Source of the DNA: Omnitrophica bacterium GWA2_41_15
Lineage (GTDB): Bacteria; Omnitrophota; Gorgyraeia; Gygaellales; Profunditerraquicolaceae
Direction of reading: 5' to 3'
Assembly: GCA_919902445.1 (NCBI GenBank)
Contig: CAKKQZ010000042.1
Location: forward strand, 6,307 to 48,893
Length of the DNA: 42,587 bases
The notes beneath the pieces are model-generated. The model did not search any database. It had not been told where the DNA came from and saw only the letters and a list, made by a program, of their open reading frames with translations. The first letter of the stretch is position 1; each line of letters starts with the position of its first letter. Of this stretch, positions 9,610-18,970 are shown in pieces. Position numbers and translations under genes: made by a program.

Positions 9610-10332
9610 TTATTGCACAATAGTGCCTATTCTTTGGCCTAACACTACTCTTTTGATATTGCTTTCTTTATTCAAATTGAATACAACAATGGGTAATTTG
9701 TTATCCATGCATAAACTTACGGCTGTAGCGTCCATAACCTTTAAGCCCTTTTTTAAGACATCTATATATTTTAATCTATCAAATTTCTTTGCGTTCTTCA
9801 CTTTCATCGGGTCAGCGGAATAAACACCATCCACCTTTGTTGCCTTAAGAATCGCATCGGCATTTATCTCCATTGCCCTTAATGCTGCTGCTGTATCTGT
9901 AGTAAAGTATGGATTCCCTGTCCCGGCAACAAATATTATGACGCGCCCTTTTTCCAAATGCCTTATAGCCCTTCTTTTGATATAGGGCTCGGCAACACGC
10001 TCCATTTCAATAGCAGTCATTACCCTTGTGGGGACATTTATTTTTTCCAGTGCATCCTGCAGGGCAAGGCCGTTAATCACAGTGCTAAGCATCCCCATAT
10101 AGTCGGCAACAGACCTATCCATATCAAGGCCGCGCGAGCCGGTGTTCTCCTGACCGCGGAAAATATTCCCGCCGCCAAGAACTATCGCTACATCCACTTT
10201 TAATCCTTTGATTTCTTTTATCTGGCGAGAGAGGGAAACCAAAACAGACTGGTCAATACCGTGGGGCCTTTTTCCCTGAAGCGCCTCACCGCTTAACTTT
10301 AGGACTATTCTTTTATAGGCAGGGTGGTTCAT
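9610..10332 (-). CDS. pyrH: UMP kinase
   Basis: [58 protein letters not shown]. Confidence 0.98.
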   Translation of the reverse strand: MNHPAYKRIVLKLSGEALQGKRPHGIDQSVLVSLSRQIKEIKGLKVDVAIVLGGGNIFRGQENTGSRGLDMDRSVADYMGMLSTVINGLALQDALEKINVPTRVMTAIEMERVAEPYIKRRAIRHLEKGRVIIFVAGTGNPYFTTDTAAALRAMEINADAILKATKVDGVYSADPMKVKNAKKFDRLKYIDVLKKGLKVMDATAVSLCMDNKLPIVVFNLNKESNIKRVVLGQRIGTIVQ

Positions 10333-10856
10333 TATTCGCCGATCTTGTAACGTATGAACCTACGTATGACAATATTCTCGCCTAATTTAGCAACAATGCT
10401 TCCAAGATAATCTTTTATAGTGATGCTGGGGTCTTTAACAAATGGCTGCTCCAGCAGGCAGTTATTCTTACAAAACTCATCCGCGCTTCTTTCTGCCTTT
10501 AAAACATCTTTGGGCACATCCTCCCTCTTTAAATACGAAGGGCTGCATGCGGCTATCTGCATGGATAAATCCTTGGTGAACTGGCAGAAATCGCTGTTTC
10601 GCGCTACAAAATCCGACTCACAATCTACTTCAACCAACACGCCTATTTTGTTACCCAGGTGAACATAGGCTTCGATACGGCCTTCCTTCGCTGCGCGTTC
10701 AGATTTCTTTGCCGCTATTTCCAATCCTTGCTTGCGCAAGATTTCAGCTCCCCTTTTAATATCGCCTTTTGCTTCCTCGAGCGCCTTTTTACAATGAGCA
10801 ATGGATGAACAAGTCATATCTCTTAATTGCTTAATTGCATCGACTGATATTTTCAT
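10332..10856 (-). CDS. tsf: Elongation factor Ts (short form, 174 aa)
   Basis: [46 protein letters not shown]; in rpsB-tsf-pyrH-frr order. Confidence 0.95.
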   Translation of the reverse strand: MKISVDAIKQLRDMTCSSIAHCKKALEEAKGDIKRGAEILRKQGLEIAAKKSERAAKEGRIEAYVHLGNKIGVLVEVDCESDFVARNSDFCQFTKDLSMQIAACSPSYLKREDVPKDVLKAERSADEFCKNNCLLEQPFVKDPSITIKDYLGSIVAKLGENIVIRRFIRYKIGE

Positions 10857-10864
10857 TTCAGAAC

Positions 10865-11767
10865 TTAACCCTTTCTTTTAACTCTTCCCTTTTCATCAAG
10901 CCCCTGTTTCGCACGGCCTTTTTTTACAGGCTTAGACCCTTCTTCAAGGGGCGCTTCGGTTTCAACTATCTCTTCGATTTCTTTTATCTTTATCTCTTCT
11001 TCAGGGAGCAATACCGGCTGCTCTACTTCCGCTTCCTTCTTCTCTTCTTTTACAGCAACCCCCTCCTGAGAAAGATAAGATAAAAATCTCTTTCTACCTT
11101 CAATTACAGCCTCGGTAATAATCGCCGTTACTGCGCCTATGGATTTCGTAGCATCGTCATTGCCGGGAATGGGATAGGTAACTAAACTCGGGTCTGAATT
11201 CGTGTCAATAAGCGCAATTACCGGGATACCCAGCCTGCTTGCTTCGTTAACAGCTGTCTCTTCCTTTTTGGTATCTACCACATACATTGCCTTAGGCATA
11301 CGCTCCATTTTTACGATTCCAGAGAAATTCTTGTTTAATTTAGCTAATTCCTTTTCAAGCTTAGCAACCTCTTTTTTGGTAAGCTTTGCAAAGGTGCCAT
11401 CTTCGCGCATCCTTTCGATATCCTTAAGGCGATTTATACTCTTTTTTATGGTAGCGTAGTTTGTAAGGAGCCCTCCGGGCCAGCGCTCGGTAACATAATA
11501 CATGCCGCAGCGTATCGCCTCCTTTTGGACAACATCCTGCGCCTGCTTTTTTGTACCCACAAAAAGCACGAATTCACCTTTAGAGGTGACATCCAGTAGA
11601 AAATCCCTGGCGCGATTGATACATTCTTCGGTTTTTTCCAGGTCAATGATGTAAATACCGCTTCTTTCGCCGAAGATGAATTTTTTCATTTTAGGATTCC
11701 AGCGTTTTTTCTGATGCCCAAAATGCACACCTGCTTCTAGTAGTTGTTTGATTAATTCTGACGGCAC
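10865..11767 (-). CDS. rpsB: 30S ribosomal protein S2 (GTG start, charged C-terminal extension)
   Basis: LLEAGVHFGHQKKRWNPKMKKFIFGERSGIYIIDLEKT; SD AAGGGGGG upstream of the GTG. Confidence 0.98.
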   Translation of the reverse strand: MPSELIKQLLEAGVHFGHQKKRWNPKMKKFIFGERSGIYIIDLEKTEECINRARDFLLDVTSKGEFVLFVGTKKQAQDVVQKEAIRCGMYYVTERWPGGLLTNYATIKKSINRLKDIERMREDGTFAKLTKKEVAKLEKELAKLNKNFSGIVKMERMPKAMYVVDTKKEETAVNEASRLGIPVIALIDTNSDPSLVTYPIPGNDDATKSIGAVTAIITEAVIEGRKRFLSYLSQEGVAVKEEKKEAEVEQPVLLPEEEIKIKEIEEIVETEAPLEEGSKPVKKGRAKQGLDEKGRVKRKG

Positions 11768-11817
11768 TTTTCTTACCCCCCTTGTAATTGTTAATGCGGT
11801 TGCTAAATTAAAATGTT

Positions 11818-11845
11818 AGTATATCATAATATCAAGCCGTTGCAA
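11818..11845 (-). promoter_or_regulatory. Sigma70-type promoter for rpsB-tsf-pyrH-frr
   Basis: Minus strand TTGCAA-N16-TATACT. Confidence 0.65.
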
Positions 11846-11893
11846 CTATTTTTAATAGGGACATTGGGAATGGGAAGGGACATTTTAACATAT

Positions 11894-13687
11894 CTAGCGC
11901 GAATTAATCTCCTGCATGGAATAAAGCCGCTTATATAAGCCCTCCCTGCTTGAGAGCTCGCTGTGGCTTCCCTCTTCTACTATCCTTCCTCTCTCAATAA
12001 CGACTATCCGGTGGGCGTTTCTTACCGTAGAAAGCCGGTGGGCAATGACAAAAACGGTTCTTCCCTGAATAAGGCGGTCTAGCGCCTCCTGTACAATACG
12101 CTCTGCCTCAGAATCTAACTGCGAGGTTGCTTCATCAAGTATTAAAATCGGAGGATTTTTAAGTAAAGCGCGCGCTATGGCTATCCTCTGGCGCTCCCCA
12201 CCCGAAAGCTTCATCCCCCTGTCTCCGATAATTGTATCATAACCCTGCGGCAGATGCCTGATAAATTCATGTGCGTGCGCCTGGATTGCCCACTGCTCTA
12301 TTTCTTTTTGGCTTGAAGCGGGATTACCATAGGCAATATTTGCCCTTATAGTGTCATTAAACAATATGGTTTCTTGCGTAACAATACCAATCTGCCGGCG
12401 CAGGGATTTTAAACTAACTTCTTTTATCTCTATGCCGTCAATCAAAATACGCCCTCTTGTAGGATCGTAGAAACGCGGTATCAGATCCAAAAGAGTGGTT
12501 TTCCCTGTGCCGCTGGGGCCCACAACCGCTAACATCTGCCCTCTCTGGACATTTAAGTTTATATCTTTTAATACCTCGTTATCTGCGTAATTAAACCATA
12601 CATGTTCAAAAACAATATCTTTCTTAAATCCTCCTAATTCAAGCGCAGCCGGCTTATCTACCACCGTCGGATTAGTTTCTAATACCTCATGGATGCGCTC
12701 GCTGGCTGCCATTGCCTGCTGATTCAAAGAATTAACCTGGCTTAATTTCTTAAACGGCCTGATCATTGATAAAAGCGAGCCCAAAAAGAGGCCGAATATG
12801 CCGAACGACAACCTTCCGGCAATAACCTCGCCTCCTCCCCAGAAAAAAACAAAAACCCCGGCAATACAACCTAGAAATTCCGTAGCAGGGTTTAAAATGA
12901 GCATGCGTTTTATGGACTTCATGGAAATTTTGTAATAATCATGATTTACGCGGTTAAACTTCTCTATCTCATAATCCTCCATATTAAAAGCCTTGACAAT
13001 ACGCGTACCGATAATTGTTTCGTATAGTAGCGAATTTGTATCTGCCATTTTTTCCTGCGACCTCTTTGAAAGCTTTCGCAGCTCCTTGCCTACCTTAATT
13101 ATCGGAATGCTGATTAAGGGTAACAGTATAAATGTCAGAAGCGCCATCTTAAAATAAATAAAGAATGTCAGGGAAGTAAAGATAATTACCTGTAGGGTCT
13201 GGTAAATCAGGTCAGTTGAACCGTAGGAAACCGCATTCTCTACGAGTTTTACGTCATTTGTTATCCTGGAGATAAGCTCACCTCCACGTTTATGGGTGAA
13301 ATAATCAAGGGATAGCGTCTGAATCTTGGCGTAAAGTTTGGCTTTAATATCCCTGACAACCTTTTGCCCTATATCCGACATAAGATAGGCCTGCAAAAAC
13401 CCGAATAACCCTTTTAAGAAAAAAAGCACCAGGATGCCTACTGCCATATAATTTAAAAGCGCTGCCGGCTCGACATTATTGACTTTATCCACTAAGCCGG
13501 ATAAAAGAAGAGGCAATTTGGTGGGTATAATGATTCTTTTATTGGTCAGGACCTTATCAGTAAGCGGGACAAGCATGGCCAGGGAAGCTCCGTCAAAGAC
13601 CGCAGAAAAAGCCATGCAAACGGTGGCTATTGAGAAGCGCCCAAGGTATGGCCTGATAAATTTCAGTAACTTCAAATAATCCTTCAA
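11894..13687 (-). CDS. msbA: ABC transporter, MsbA-like lipid A export permease/ATPase (TTG start)
   Basis: 597 aa half-transporter; VVGPSGTGKTTLLDLIPRFYDP Walker A, LSGGERQRIAIARALLKNPPILILDEATSQLD; GGAGGAG SD upstream of the TTG. Confidence 0.88.
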   Translation of the reverse strand: MKDYLKLLKFIRPYLGRFSIATVCMAFSAVFDGASLAMLVPLTDKVLTNKRIIIPTKLPLLLSGLVDKVNNVEPAALLNYMAVGILVLFFLKGLFGFLQAYLMSDIGQKVVRDIKAKLYAKIQTLSLDYFTHKRGGELISRITNDVKLVENAVSYGSTDLIYQTLQVIIFTSLTFFIYFKMALLTFILLPLISIPIIKVGKELRKLSKRSQEKMADTNSLLYETIIGTRIVKAFNMEDYEIEKFNRVNHDYYKISMKSIKRMLILNPATEFLGCIAGVFVFFWGGGEVIAGRLSFGIFGLFLGSLLSMIRPFKKLSQVNSLNQQAMAASERIHEVLETNPTVVDKPAALELGGFKKDIVFEHVWFNYADNEVLKDINLNVQRGQMLAVVGPSGTGKTTLLDLIPRFYDPTRGRILIDGIEIKEVSLKSLRRQIGIVTQETILFNDTIRANIAYGNPASSQKEIEQWAIQAHAHEFIRHLPQGYDTIIGDRGMKLSGGERQRIAIARALLKNPPILILDEATSQLDSEAERIVQEALDRLIQGRTVFVIAHRLSTVRNAHRIVVIERGRIVEEGSHSELSSREGLYKRLYSMQEINSR

Positions 13688-13713
13688 CTTTCACTCCTCC
13701 TAAAAGGAAGAAT

Positions 13714-13757
13714 ATTTTATCATATCAATTGACTTTTGTCGAGCGATTTGCTATGAT
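13714..13757. promoter_or_regulatory. Interleaved divergent sigma70-type promoters (plus: gnnA-like/lpxB; minus: msbA)
   Basis: Plus: TTGACT (13729-13734)-N17-TATGAT (13752-13757). Minus: TCGACA (13742-13737)-N17-TAAAAT (13719-13714). Confidence 0.6.
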
Positions 13758-13773
13758 TTTTAATGAGCGCATA

Positions 13774-13873
13774 ACTTACGGAACGTTAGTGAACGTAAGT
13801 TGTTTGGGCGAATTAATCCCGCTTCTTGCTTTCCTAAGGTAACAGCGGGATAGTTCAGCCAAAAGCGGGACTA
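13774..13873. repeat. REP-like palindromic leader element (ACTTACG.../AGCGGGA... arms)
   Basis: ACTTACGGAACGTTAGTGAACGTAAGT, then TTGGGCGAATTAATCCCGCT...AGCGGGATAGTTCAGCCAA...AGCGGGACTAATT. Confidence 0.7.
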
Positions 13874-13880
13874 ATTTTCT

Positions 13881-14807
13881 ATGGAAAAACTAAAAGTGGG
13901 CGTGGTTGGCGTAGGCCATCTGGGGAGTATCCATGCCAAAATCTATAAAGAAATCCCGAATTGCTCCTTAACAGCTATCTGCGATATAGATAAGGAGCGC
14001 CTTAGTGCTATTTCCCATGTACTGGCTGTTCCTACCTATTCCGATTACCGCGAGCTTTTCGGTAAAGTAGACGCCGTAAGCGTAGTTGTACCCACTAAAC
14101 TACACCGAAAAATAGCTTTTGACCTCCTTAAGCATAAAATCCACACCCTGGTTGAAAAACCCTTTACCTTGACGCTAAAAGAAGCCGATTCGCTGATAAA
14201 TGAGGCGAAAAAAGAAAAACTGATACTTCAGGTGGGGCATTTAGAAAGGTTTAATTCGGCATTTGCCGCCACATTAAAGCTTATCAAGCGTCCCCGGTTT
14301 ATCGAATGCCACCGCTTAAGCCCTTTTCCAAACCGCTCACTTGACGTAGGCGCGGTATTAGATATCATGATTCACGATATCGACATAATCTTAGGGCTTG
14401 TCTCTTCTAAAATCAAGAAAGTTGAATCTGTCGGAGTTAATGTGCTTACAAAGTTCGAAGATATCGCTAATGCCAGAATAACTTTTAAAAATGGCTGTGT
14501 TGCTAACCTTACTGCCAGCCGCGTGTCAGATGAAGCGATGCGTAAAATCAGAATATTCCAGGAAGATACCTATATATCCTTAGACTACAAAGAAGCTAAG
14601 GCAAGCGTTTACAAAAAAGTTGGCAAAAAGATTACAAAAGAAAACCTCCCCATTGAAAAAGAACAGCCCCTGCAAAAAGAACTGCAATCCTTTGTTGACT
14701 GCGTCCTGCGAAAGAAAGAGCCCCTCGTATCAGGAAGTGTTGCCAGAGAAGCCATGGCAGTTGCTTTAGAAATCCAAAACCAGATATGGCGCAAAAAAAT
14801 ATTATAA
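13881..14807 (+). CDS. Gfo/Idh/MocA-family oxidoreductase, candidate UDP-GlcNAc 3-dehydrogenase (GnnA-like)
   Basis: KVGVVGVGHLGSIHAKIY Rossmann motif; VEKPFTLTLKEAD; VGHLERFN; overlaps lpxB by 22 nt. Confidence 0.85.
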   Translation: MEKLKVGVVGVGHLGSIHAKIYKEIPNCSLTAICDIDKERLSAISHVLAVPTYSDYRELFGKVDAVSVVVPTKLHRKIAFDLLKHKIHTLVEKPFTLTLKEADSLINEAKKEKLILQVGHLERFNSAFAATLKLIKRPRFIECHRLSPFPNRSLDVGAVLDIMIHDIDIILGLVSSKIKKVESVGVNVLTKFEDIANARITFKNGCVANLTASRVSDEAMRKIRIFQEDTYISLDYKEAKASVYKKVGKKITKENLPIEKEQPLQKELQSFVDCVLRKKEPLVSGSVAREAMAVALEIQNQIWRKKIL

Positions 14808-15916
14808 TAATTTGCGGTGAGGCATCGGGAGACCTTAACGCAGCAATCATTGCCAAAGAAATATTAAAGATAAACCGCGATATTAAAATTTACGCCGTGG
14901 GCGGAGAACTTCTGCGCAATGCGGGAGTGCAAATTTTATATGACATAAAAGAACTCTCAGTCATGGGGCTTTTCGATGTTTTAAAAAAACTTCCCAAATT
15001 CTTCGCTTTAAAAAAATTTCTCCTTGAAAAAATCAAAGAAACAAAACCGCATGCGGTAATCTTTGTGGATTTTTCAGGATTTAACCTGCGCTTCGCCAAA
15101 GAAATCAATAATACCATTCCCACTATCTATTATATCAGCCCGCAGGTCTGGGCTTCAAGGCAGGGAAGAATTAAAACTTTAAGGAAATATATCTCAAAAA
15201 TTATCGTGCTTTTTAGGTTTGAAGAGGAATTCTATAAAAGGCAAGGGATAGATGTTGATTTTACAGGGCACCCTCTTTTGGATATCGTCAAGCCCACGAT
15301 GGATAAAAAAGAATTATTGAGCGGACTTAAATTCCTGGAATCAAAAACAACCATTGCGCTTCTGCCTGGTTCGCGCAAACAGGAAATAATAAAAATACTT
15401 CCTGTTATGCTAAAAACGGCTCAAATTATCGGCAAAAGAATCGATGCGCAATTTGTAATCGCAAAATCCCCCAATGTTGGTTGGGATATTTATAACCGGA
15501 TAATTAAAAAATTTAGTTTGGATTTAAAGGTTGTCGAAGGCAAAACTTACGATTGCCTCAATATATCTGCTTTTGCGCTGGTTGCTTCAGGAACTGCGAC
15601 ACTTGAAACCGCAATCATGCAGAAACCCTTTGTGATAATTTACAAAATGGGCCTTTTGAATTATCTTTTATACAGGCCGCAGGTAAAAATCCCTTATATA
15701 GGAATGGTGAATATCATAGCGAAGAGAAAAGTTGTCCCTGAATTTATCCAGTTAAAAGCAAGCCCCAAGAGAATATCAGCAGAGGTGTTAAGAATCCTCA
15801 AAAATCAATCGGAATTAGAGGAAATGAAAAATAATTTAGGCCTCGTCAAATCCTCGCTCGGTGAAACCGGTGCGGGCCTACGCGCCGCCCAAATAATAAT
15901 TAATTTTCTAAAATAA
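14786..15916 (+). CDS. lpxB: Lipid-A-disaccharide synthase
   Basis: CGEASGDLNAAIIAKEI, VFVDFSGFNLRFAK, YYISPQVWASRQGRIKTLRKYI, LLPGSRKQEI, SGTATLETAIMQKPFVIIYKM. Confidence 0.97.
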   Translation: MAQKNIIIICGEASGDLNAAIIAKEILKINRDIKIYAVGGELLRNAGVQILYDIKELSVMGLFDVLKKLPKFFALKKFLLEKIKETKPHAVIFVDFSGFNLRFAKEINNTIPTIYYISPQVWASRQGRIKTLRKYISKIIVLFRFEEEFYKRQGIDVDFTGHPLLDIVKPTMDKKELLSGLKFLESKTTIALLPGSRKQEIIKILPVMLKTAQIIGKRIDAQFVIAKSPNVGWDIYNRIIKKFSLDLKVVEGKTYDCLNISAFALVASGTATLETAIMQKPFVIIYKMGLLNYLLYRPQVKIPYIGMVNIIAKRKVVPEFIQLKASPKRISAEVLRILKNQSELEEMKNNLGLVKSSLGETGAGLRAAQIIINFLK

Positions 15917-15930
15917 CTGCCTTCCTACAT

Positions 15931-16023
15931 AGGGACTGTCCCGGTCAAAGCAAGATACTTGCATAACCACAGGGACTGTCCCCGTCAGAGCTACAACTTA
16001 CCTAATAAGAGGGACTGTCCCCA
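15931..16023. repeat. Three AGGGACTGTCCC motifs at ~40-nt spacing
   Basis: Copies at about 15931, 15971 and 16010, the first two followed by (C)GTCA(A/G)AGC; lies between convergent lpxB and the M48 gene. Confidence 0.85.
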
Positions 16024-16063
16024 AACAAGATAAGCCCTGCATAGCTAGATACGTAAAAGCACT

Positions 16064-17179
16064 TCAAAGTAACTCTGCCATCTTTATGCGTTCGTCTACC
16101 GGCGGGTGGTCGAAGAAAAAGAATTTTATTAGGTGGTGCGGGGATCTATCGGCAAGATTTTGCGCCGAAAGTTTTTTCATCATAGAAATAAATGCCTCTT
16201 TTAAACCGGTTACTTCCAGCGCATACTTATCTGCGTTCTTTTCTAATTTTCGGCTTAAAAAACATTCCGCCGGCTGCATAATTATACCGAATAGAACAAA
16301 ATATATTAAAATAACCGGTAAAAAAGCGATATCCTGCAGTGAAAGGAATCCGAAAAGCTTTAACGCCAAGGCGCTGCTTTTAAAGAGCAAATAAAAACAG
16401 ATTACAGTAACACAGGTGTTTATGGCGATTAACTTTAGCAGGTGTTTTAATTTATAATGAGCGAATTCATGGGCAAGGATTACTTCGATTTCATCAGGCG
16501 TATATTTATCTTTCAAGGTATCAGCCAAGATTACTCTTCTTGAGCTACCCACCCCGACAAGCGCGGCATTCGCCTTTAAAGTTTTCCTGCTGAAATCTAT
16601 CTCAAAACAATCAAGTATCTTTACTTTCATCTTATCCGCAAGATTTACGATACGTTGACGCAATCTTTCATCTGAGAGCTTCTTGTACTTAAAGAATATA
16701 GGTATTATTACGACGGGGGTAAGCTTAGCAAAAATCAAACTGAAAAATATCCAGAGGAGCGAATAAACCCACCACCAACTTTTTTCAAAATGTTTTAAAA
16801 TGAAATAAAATGCCCCTATAAGTAAAGTTGCGATTATGTAAGATATTATTACCGACTTAAGCTGGTCAGAGAACCAATCTAAAGATTTCTGATTAGATAA
16901 AGAGAATTTATGCTCCAAGGTAAATGTGCGATAAATTGTCAGGGGGAAACTAAGGAGATAATAAAAAATAGAGGCAACTAAAATATATGAAGGCACTAAG
17001 AAATATTTGTTCGGATTAACCTGCCGCAGTAAATCAGCGAGATTCTCTGAGATGCCAAAGCCGGAAAATGCCAGAAGGAGCGTAGTAAGATATGCGCCCT
17101 CAAGTATGGAGAGGCCGTATTTAGCAAGAGAGTATTTTTTGGCTTTTAATAAAAGGACATCTTCCTTTGAATCAGCCAT
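16064..17179 (-). CDS. M48-family (Ste24/CAAX protease 1-like) membrane metalloprotease
   Basis: VILAHEFAHYKLKHLL HExxH motif, several hydrophobic segments, distal ENADKYA. Confidence 0.92.
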   Translation of the reverse strand: MADSKEDVLLLKAKKYSLAKYGLSILEGAYLTTLLLAFSGFGISENLADLLRQVNPNKYFLVPSYILVASIFYYLLSFPLTIYRTFTLEHKFSLSNQKSLDWFSDQLKSVIISYIIATLLIGAFYFILKHFEKSWWWVYSLLWIFFSLIFAKLTPVVIIPIFFKYKKLSDERLRQRIVNLADKMKVKILDCFEIDFSRKTLKANAALVGVGSSRRVILADTLKDKYTPDEIEVILAHEFAHYKLKHLLKLIAINTCVTVICFYLLFKSSALALKLFGFLSLQDIAFLPVILIYFVLFGIIMQPAECFLSRKLEKNADKYALEVTGLKEAFISMMKKLSAQNLADRSPHHLIKFFFFDHPPVDERIKMAELL

Positions 17180-17181
17180 AC

Positions 17182-17427
17182 TTATTTATTTTCTGTTTTC
17201 TCGCTCGCCACATTGATAAAGGTACGCACTTTTCCATGGCTGGTTTTATTTTTGGTAAAATAAACCTTGCCGGGGCAAAGCGCATACATCGTGCCCAAGC
17301 CTTTAACATTTGCTCCGGCTTTGTAAAGGTTGACACCCCTCGCCAGTATCTGGCCTGTTTTTACAGGATACCCGCTTGAAACTTTCATTGCCTTATCTTT
17401 CTTTGGTGTTGATTTTCCGCCTGCCAT
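17182..17427 (-). CDS. Ribosomal protein bL27-like protein (divergent N-terminus)
   Basis: GQILARGVNLYKAGANVKGLGTMYALCPGKVYF matches the L27 core; canonical GSxRNGRDS N-terminus absent. Confidence 0.8.
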   Translation of the reverse strand: MAGGKSTPKKDKAMKVSSGYPVKTGQILARGVNLYKAGANVKGLGTMYALCPGKVYFTKNKTSHGKVRTFINVASEKTENK

Positions 17428-17437
17428 ATTCTCCTCC

Positions 17438-17484
17438 TTGTCTACGAAGACAACACCCGCGCAATTCTTTTAAGCGCGGGGTGT
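17438..17484 (-). promoter_or_regulatory. Two consecutive leader hairpins upstream of the L27-like gene
   Basis: Minus: ACACCCCGCGC...GCGCGGGTGT, then TTGTCT-TCGT-AGACAA directly before the GGAGGAG SD. Confidence 0.6.
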
Positions 17485-17493
17485 CTTATTGAT

Positions 17494-17570
17494 TAGGGAC
17501 GTTTCTCAAGCTGAATATAAACTGTCCCCGTGTAGGGGACACCTTATAGCTAAGTTAAGAAACGTCCCTA
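17494..17570 (+). repeat. GGGACG 77-bp palindromic repeat, copy A (orientation 1)
   Basis: TAGGGACGTTTCTCAAGCTGAATATAAACTGTCCCCG...GGGGACACCTTATAGCTAAGTTAAGAAACGTCCCTA. Confidence 0.93.
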
Positions 17571-17575
17571 AATAT

Positions 17576-18970
17576 TTAATCAAGTAAGACCTCTTCGTCC
17601 TTTACCGGCATATGGACATTTAAGCCCTTATGGGTAAGCATATCGAATAATGCCTGCGATTGTTCCAGGTCGCCATGCACCAGGAATATGCGTTTTAAGG
17701 GAAGGCACTCTGAGACAAAATTCCAAAGCTCATCTTTGTCCGCATGCCCGGAAAAAGCGTTTATAACCACAACCTGCGCATTAAGCTCATATTCCACTCC
17801 GAATATCCTGACGAAGCGCACTTTGTCGACTATCCTTTTACCCAAAGTATCAGGCGCCATGTAGCCTACGAGAAGTATTGTATTCCTGCTATCTCCGATA
17901 TTATTTATAAGATGGTGCAGGATCCTTCCGGATTCGCACATTCCGCTGCCTGAAATAATAACCATCGGCCGCTTATCGTTATTCAGCGCCTTGGACTCTT
18001 TCTGGTCGCGAATGTAACGAAGGCTTAAGAACCCAAAAGGGTTTTTGCCTCCACTGATAGCCTCGCGGGTTTCTTTATCCATATAATCCGGATGAGATTG
18101 AAATACCTCTGTTATGTCTGTGGCTAAAGGGCTATCGACATATATAGGGATAGAGGGTATTGCTTTTTCTTTCAGGAGTTCGTTTAAAAAATATACTACC
18201 TCCTGCGCGCGTTCAAGCGTAAATGAAGGGATAAGTATCTTGCCTTTTCGCTCAACTGTCTGGTTTATGGCTTCCTTCAATTTCACTTTTGCATCTTCAA
18301 TAGGCGCATGCTGCCTTCCGCCATAAGTGCTCTCTAAAATCAAGTAATCAAGGCCCTTGATAAACGTAGGGTCATTAAGTATGGGGAGCCCTTTTCTTCC
18401 CAGGTCAACAGCATACCCTAAACGTATTGATTTCGCATTGTCCTTTATATCAAGAACAACTATTGCCGAGCCTAAAATATGCCCGGCATCGAAAAGTGTG
18501 GCAAAAATATTACTGGCAACGCATATTTTCTGCTTGTAAGATACTGGGTGTATCTTTTTTGCTGCCTTACTCGCTTCTTTCTGCGTGTATAGCGCATTTC
18601 TTAACGGCAGGGCTAATCTTCTATTTATTTTATTAACGTACCGGACATCTTCTTCCTGAATCTTGCCTGAATCCCCGAGCATTAACTTGCATAGGTCCTT
18701 GGTAGCAGAGGTTGCGTAAATTTTTCCGCGGAAGCCTTTTTTGAATAAAATGGGAAGGTTCCCGCAATGGTCCATATGCGCATGGGATAATAAAAGTGAG
18801 TTTACAGTGCGGACGTTATAATGAAAATTCGTGTTGGCCTGATAGGATTCATCGCGGTGGCCCTGAAACATCCCTACATCAAGAAGGACTCTTGATTTAT
18901 CCTGAGAGATAAGGTGGCTTGAGCCTGTGACTGTGCGGACACCGCCTAAGAATTTTAAACTTATTGGCAT
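17576..18970 (-). CDS. Beta-CASP metallo-beta-lactamase-fold RNA-processing exonuclease
   Basis: FLGGVRTVTGSSHL, LLSHAHMDHCGNLP, ESTYGGRQH, SGSGMCESGRILHHL, NAFSGHADKDEL. Confidence 0.93.
   Translation of the reverse strand: MPISLKFLGGVRTVTGSSHLISQDKSRVLLDVGMFQGHRDESYQANTNFHYNVRTVNSLLLSHAHMDHCGNLPILFKKGFRGKIYATSATKDLCKLMLGDSGKIQEEDVRYVNKINRRLALPLRNALYTQKEASKAAKKIHPVSYKQKICVASNIFATLFDAGHILGSAIVVLDIKDNAKSIRLGYAVDLGRKGLPILNDPTFIKGLDYLILESTYGGRQHAPIEDAKVKLKEAINQTVERKGKILIPSFTLERAQEVVYFLNELLKEKAIPSIPIYVDSPLATDITEVFQSHPDYMDKETREAISGGKNPFGFLSLRYIRDQKESKALNNDKRPMVIISGSGMCESGRILHHLINNIGDSRNTILLVGYMAPDTLGKRIVDKVRFVRIFGVEYELNAQVVVINAFSGHADKDELWNFVSECLPLKRIFLVHGDLEQSQALFDMLTHKGLNVHMPVKDEEVLLD

Noticed and set aside
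11866-11886. Two AGGGACATT motifs downstream of msbA
   Set aside because: Probably a degraded GGGAC element, too short and imperfect to define as a separate feature.
15931-16023. CRISPR array
   Set aside because: Repeat core is only ~12 nt, three units, no cas genes; it fits the GGGAC palindrome families better.
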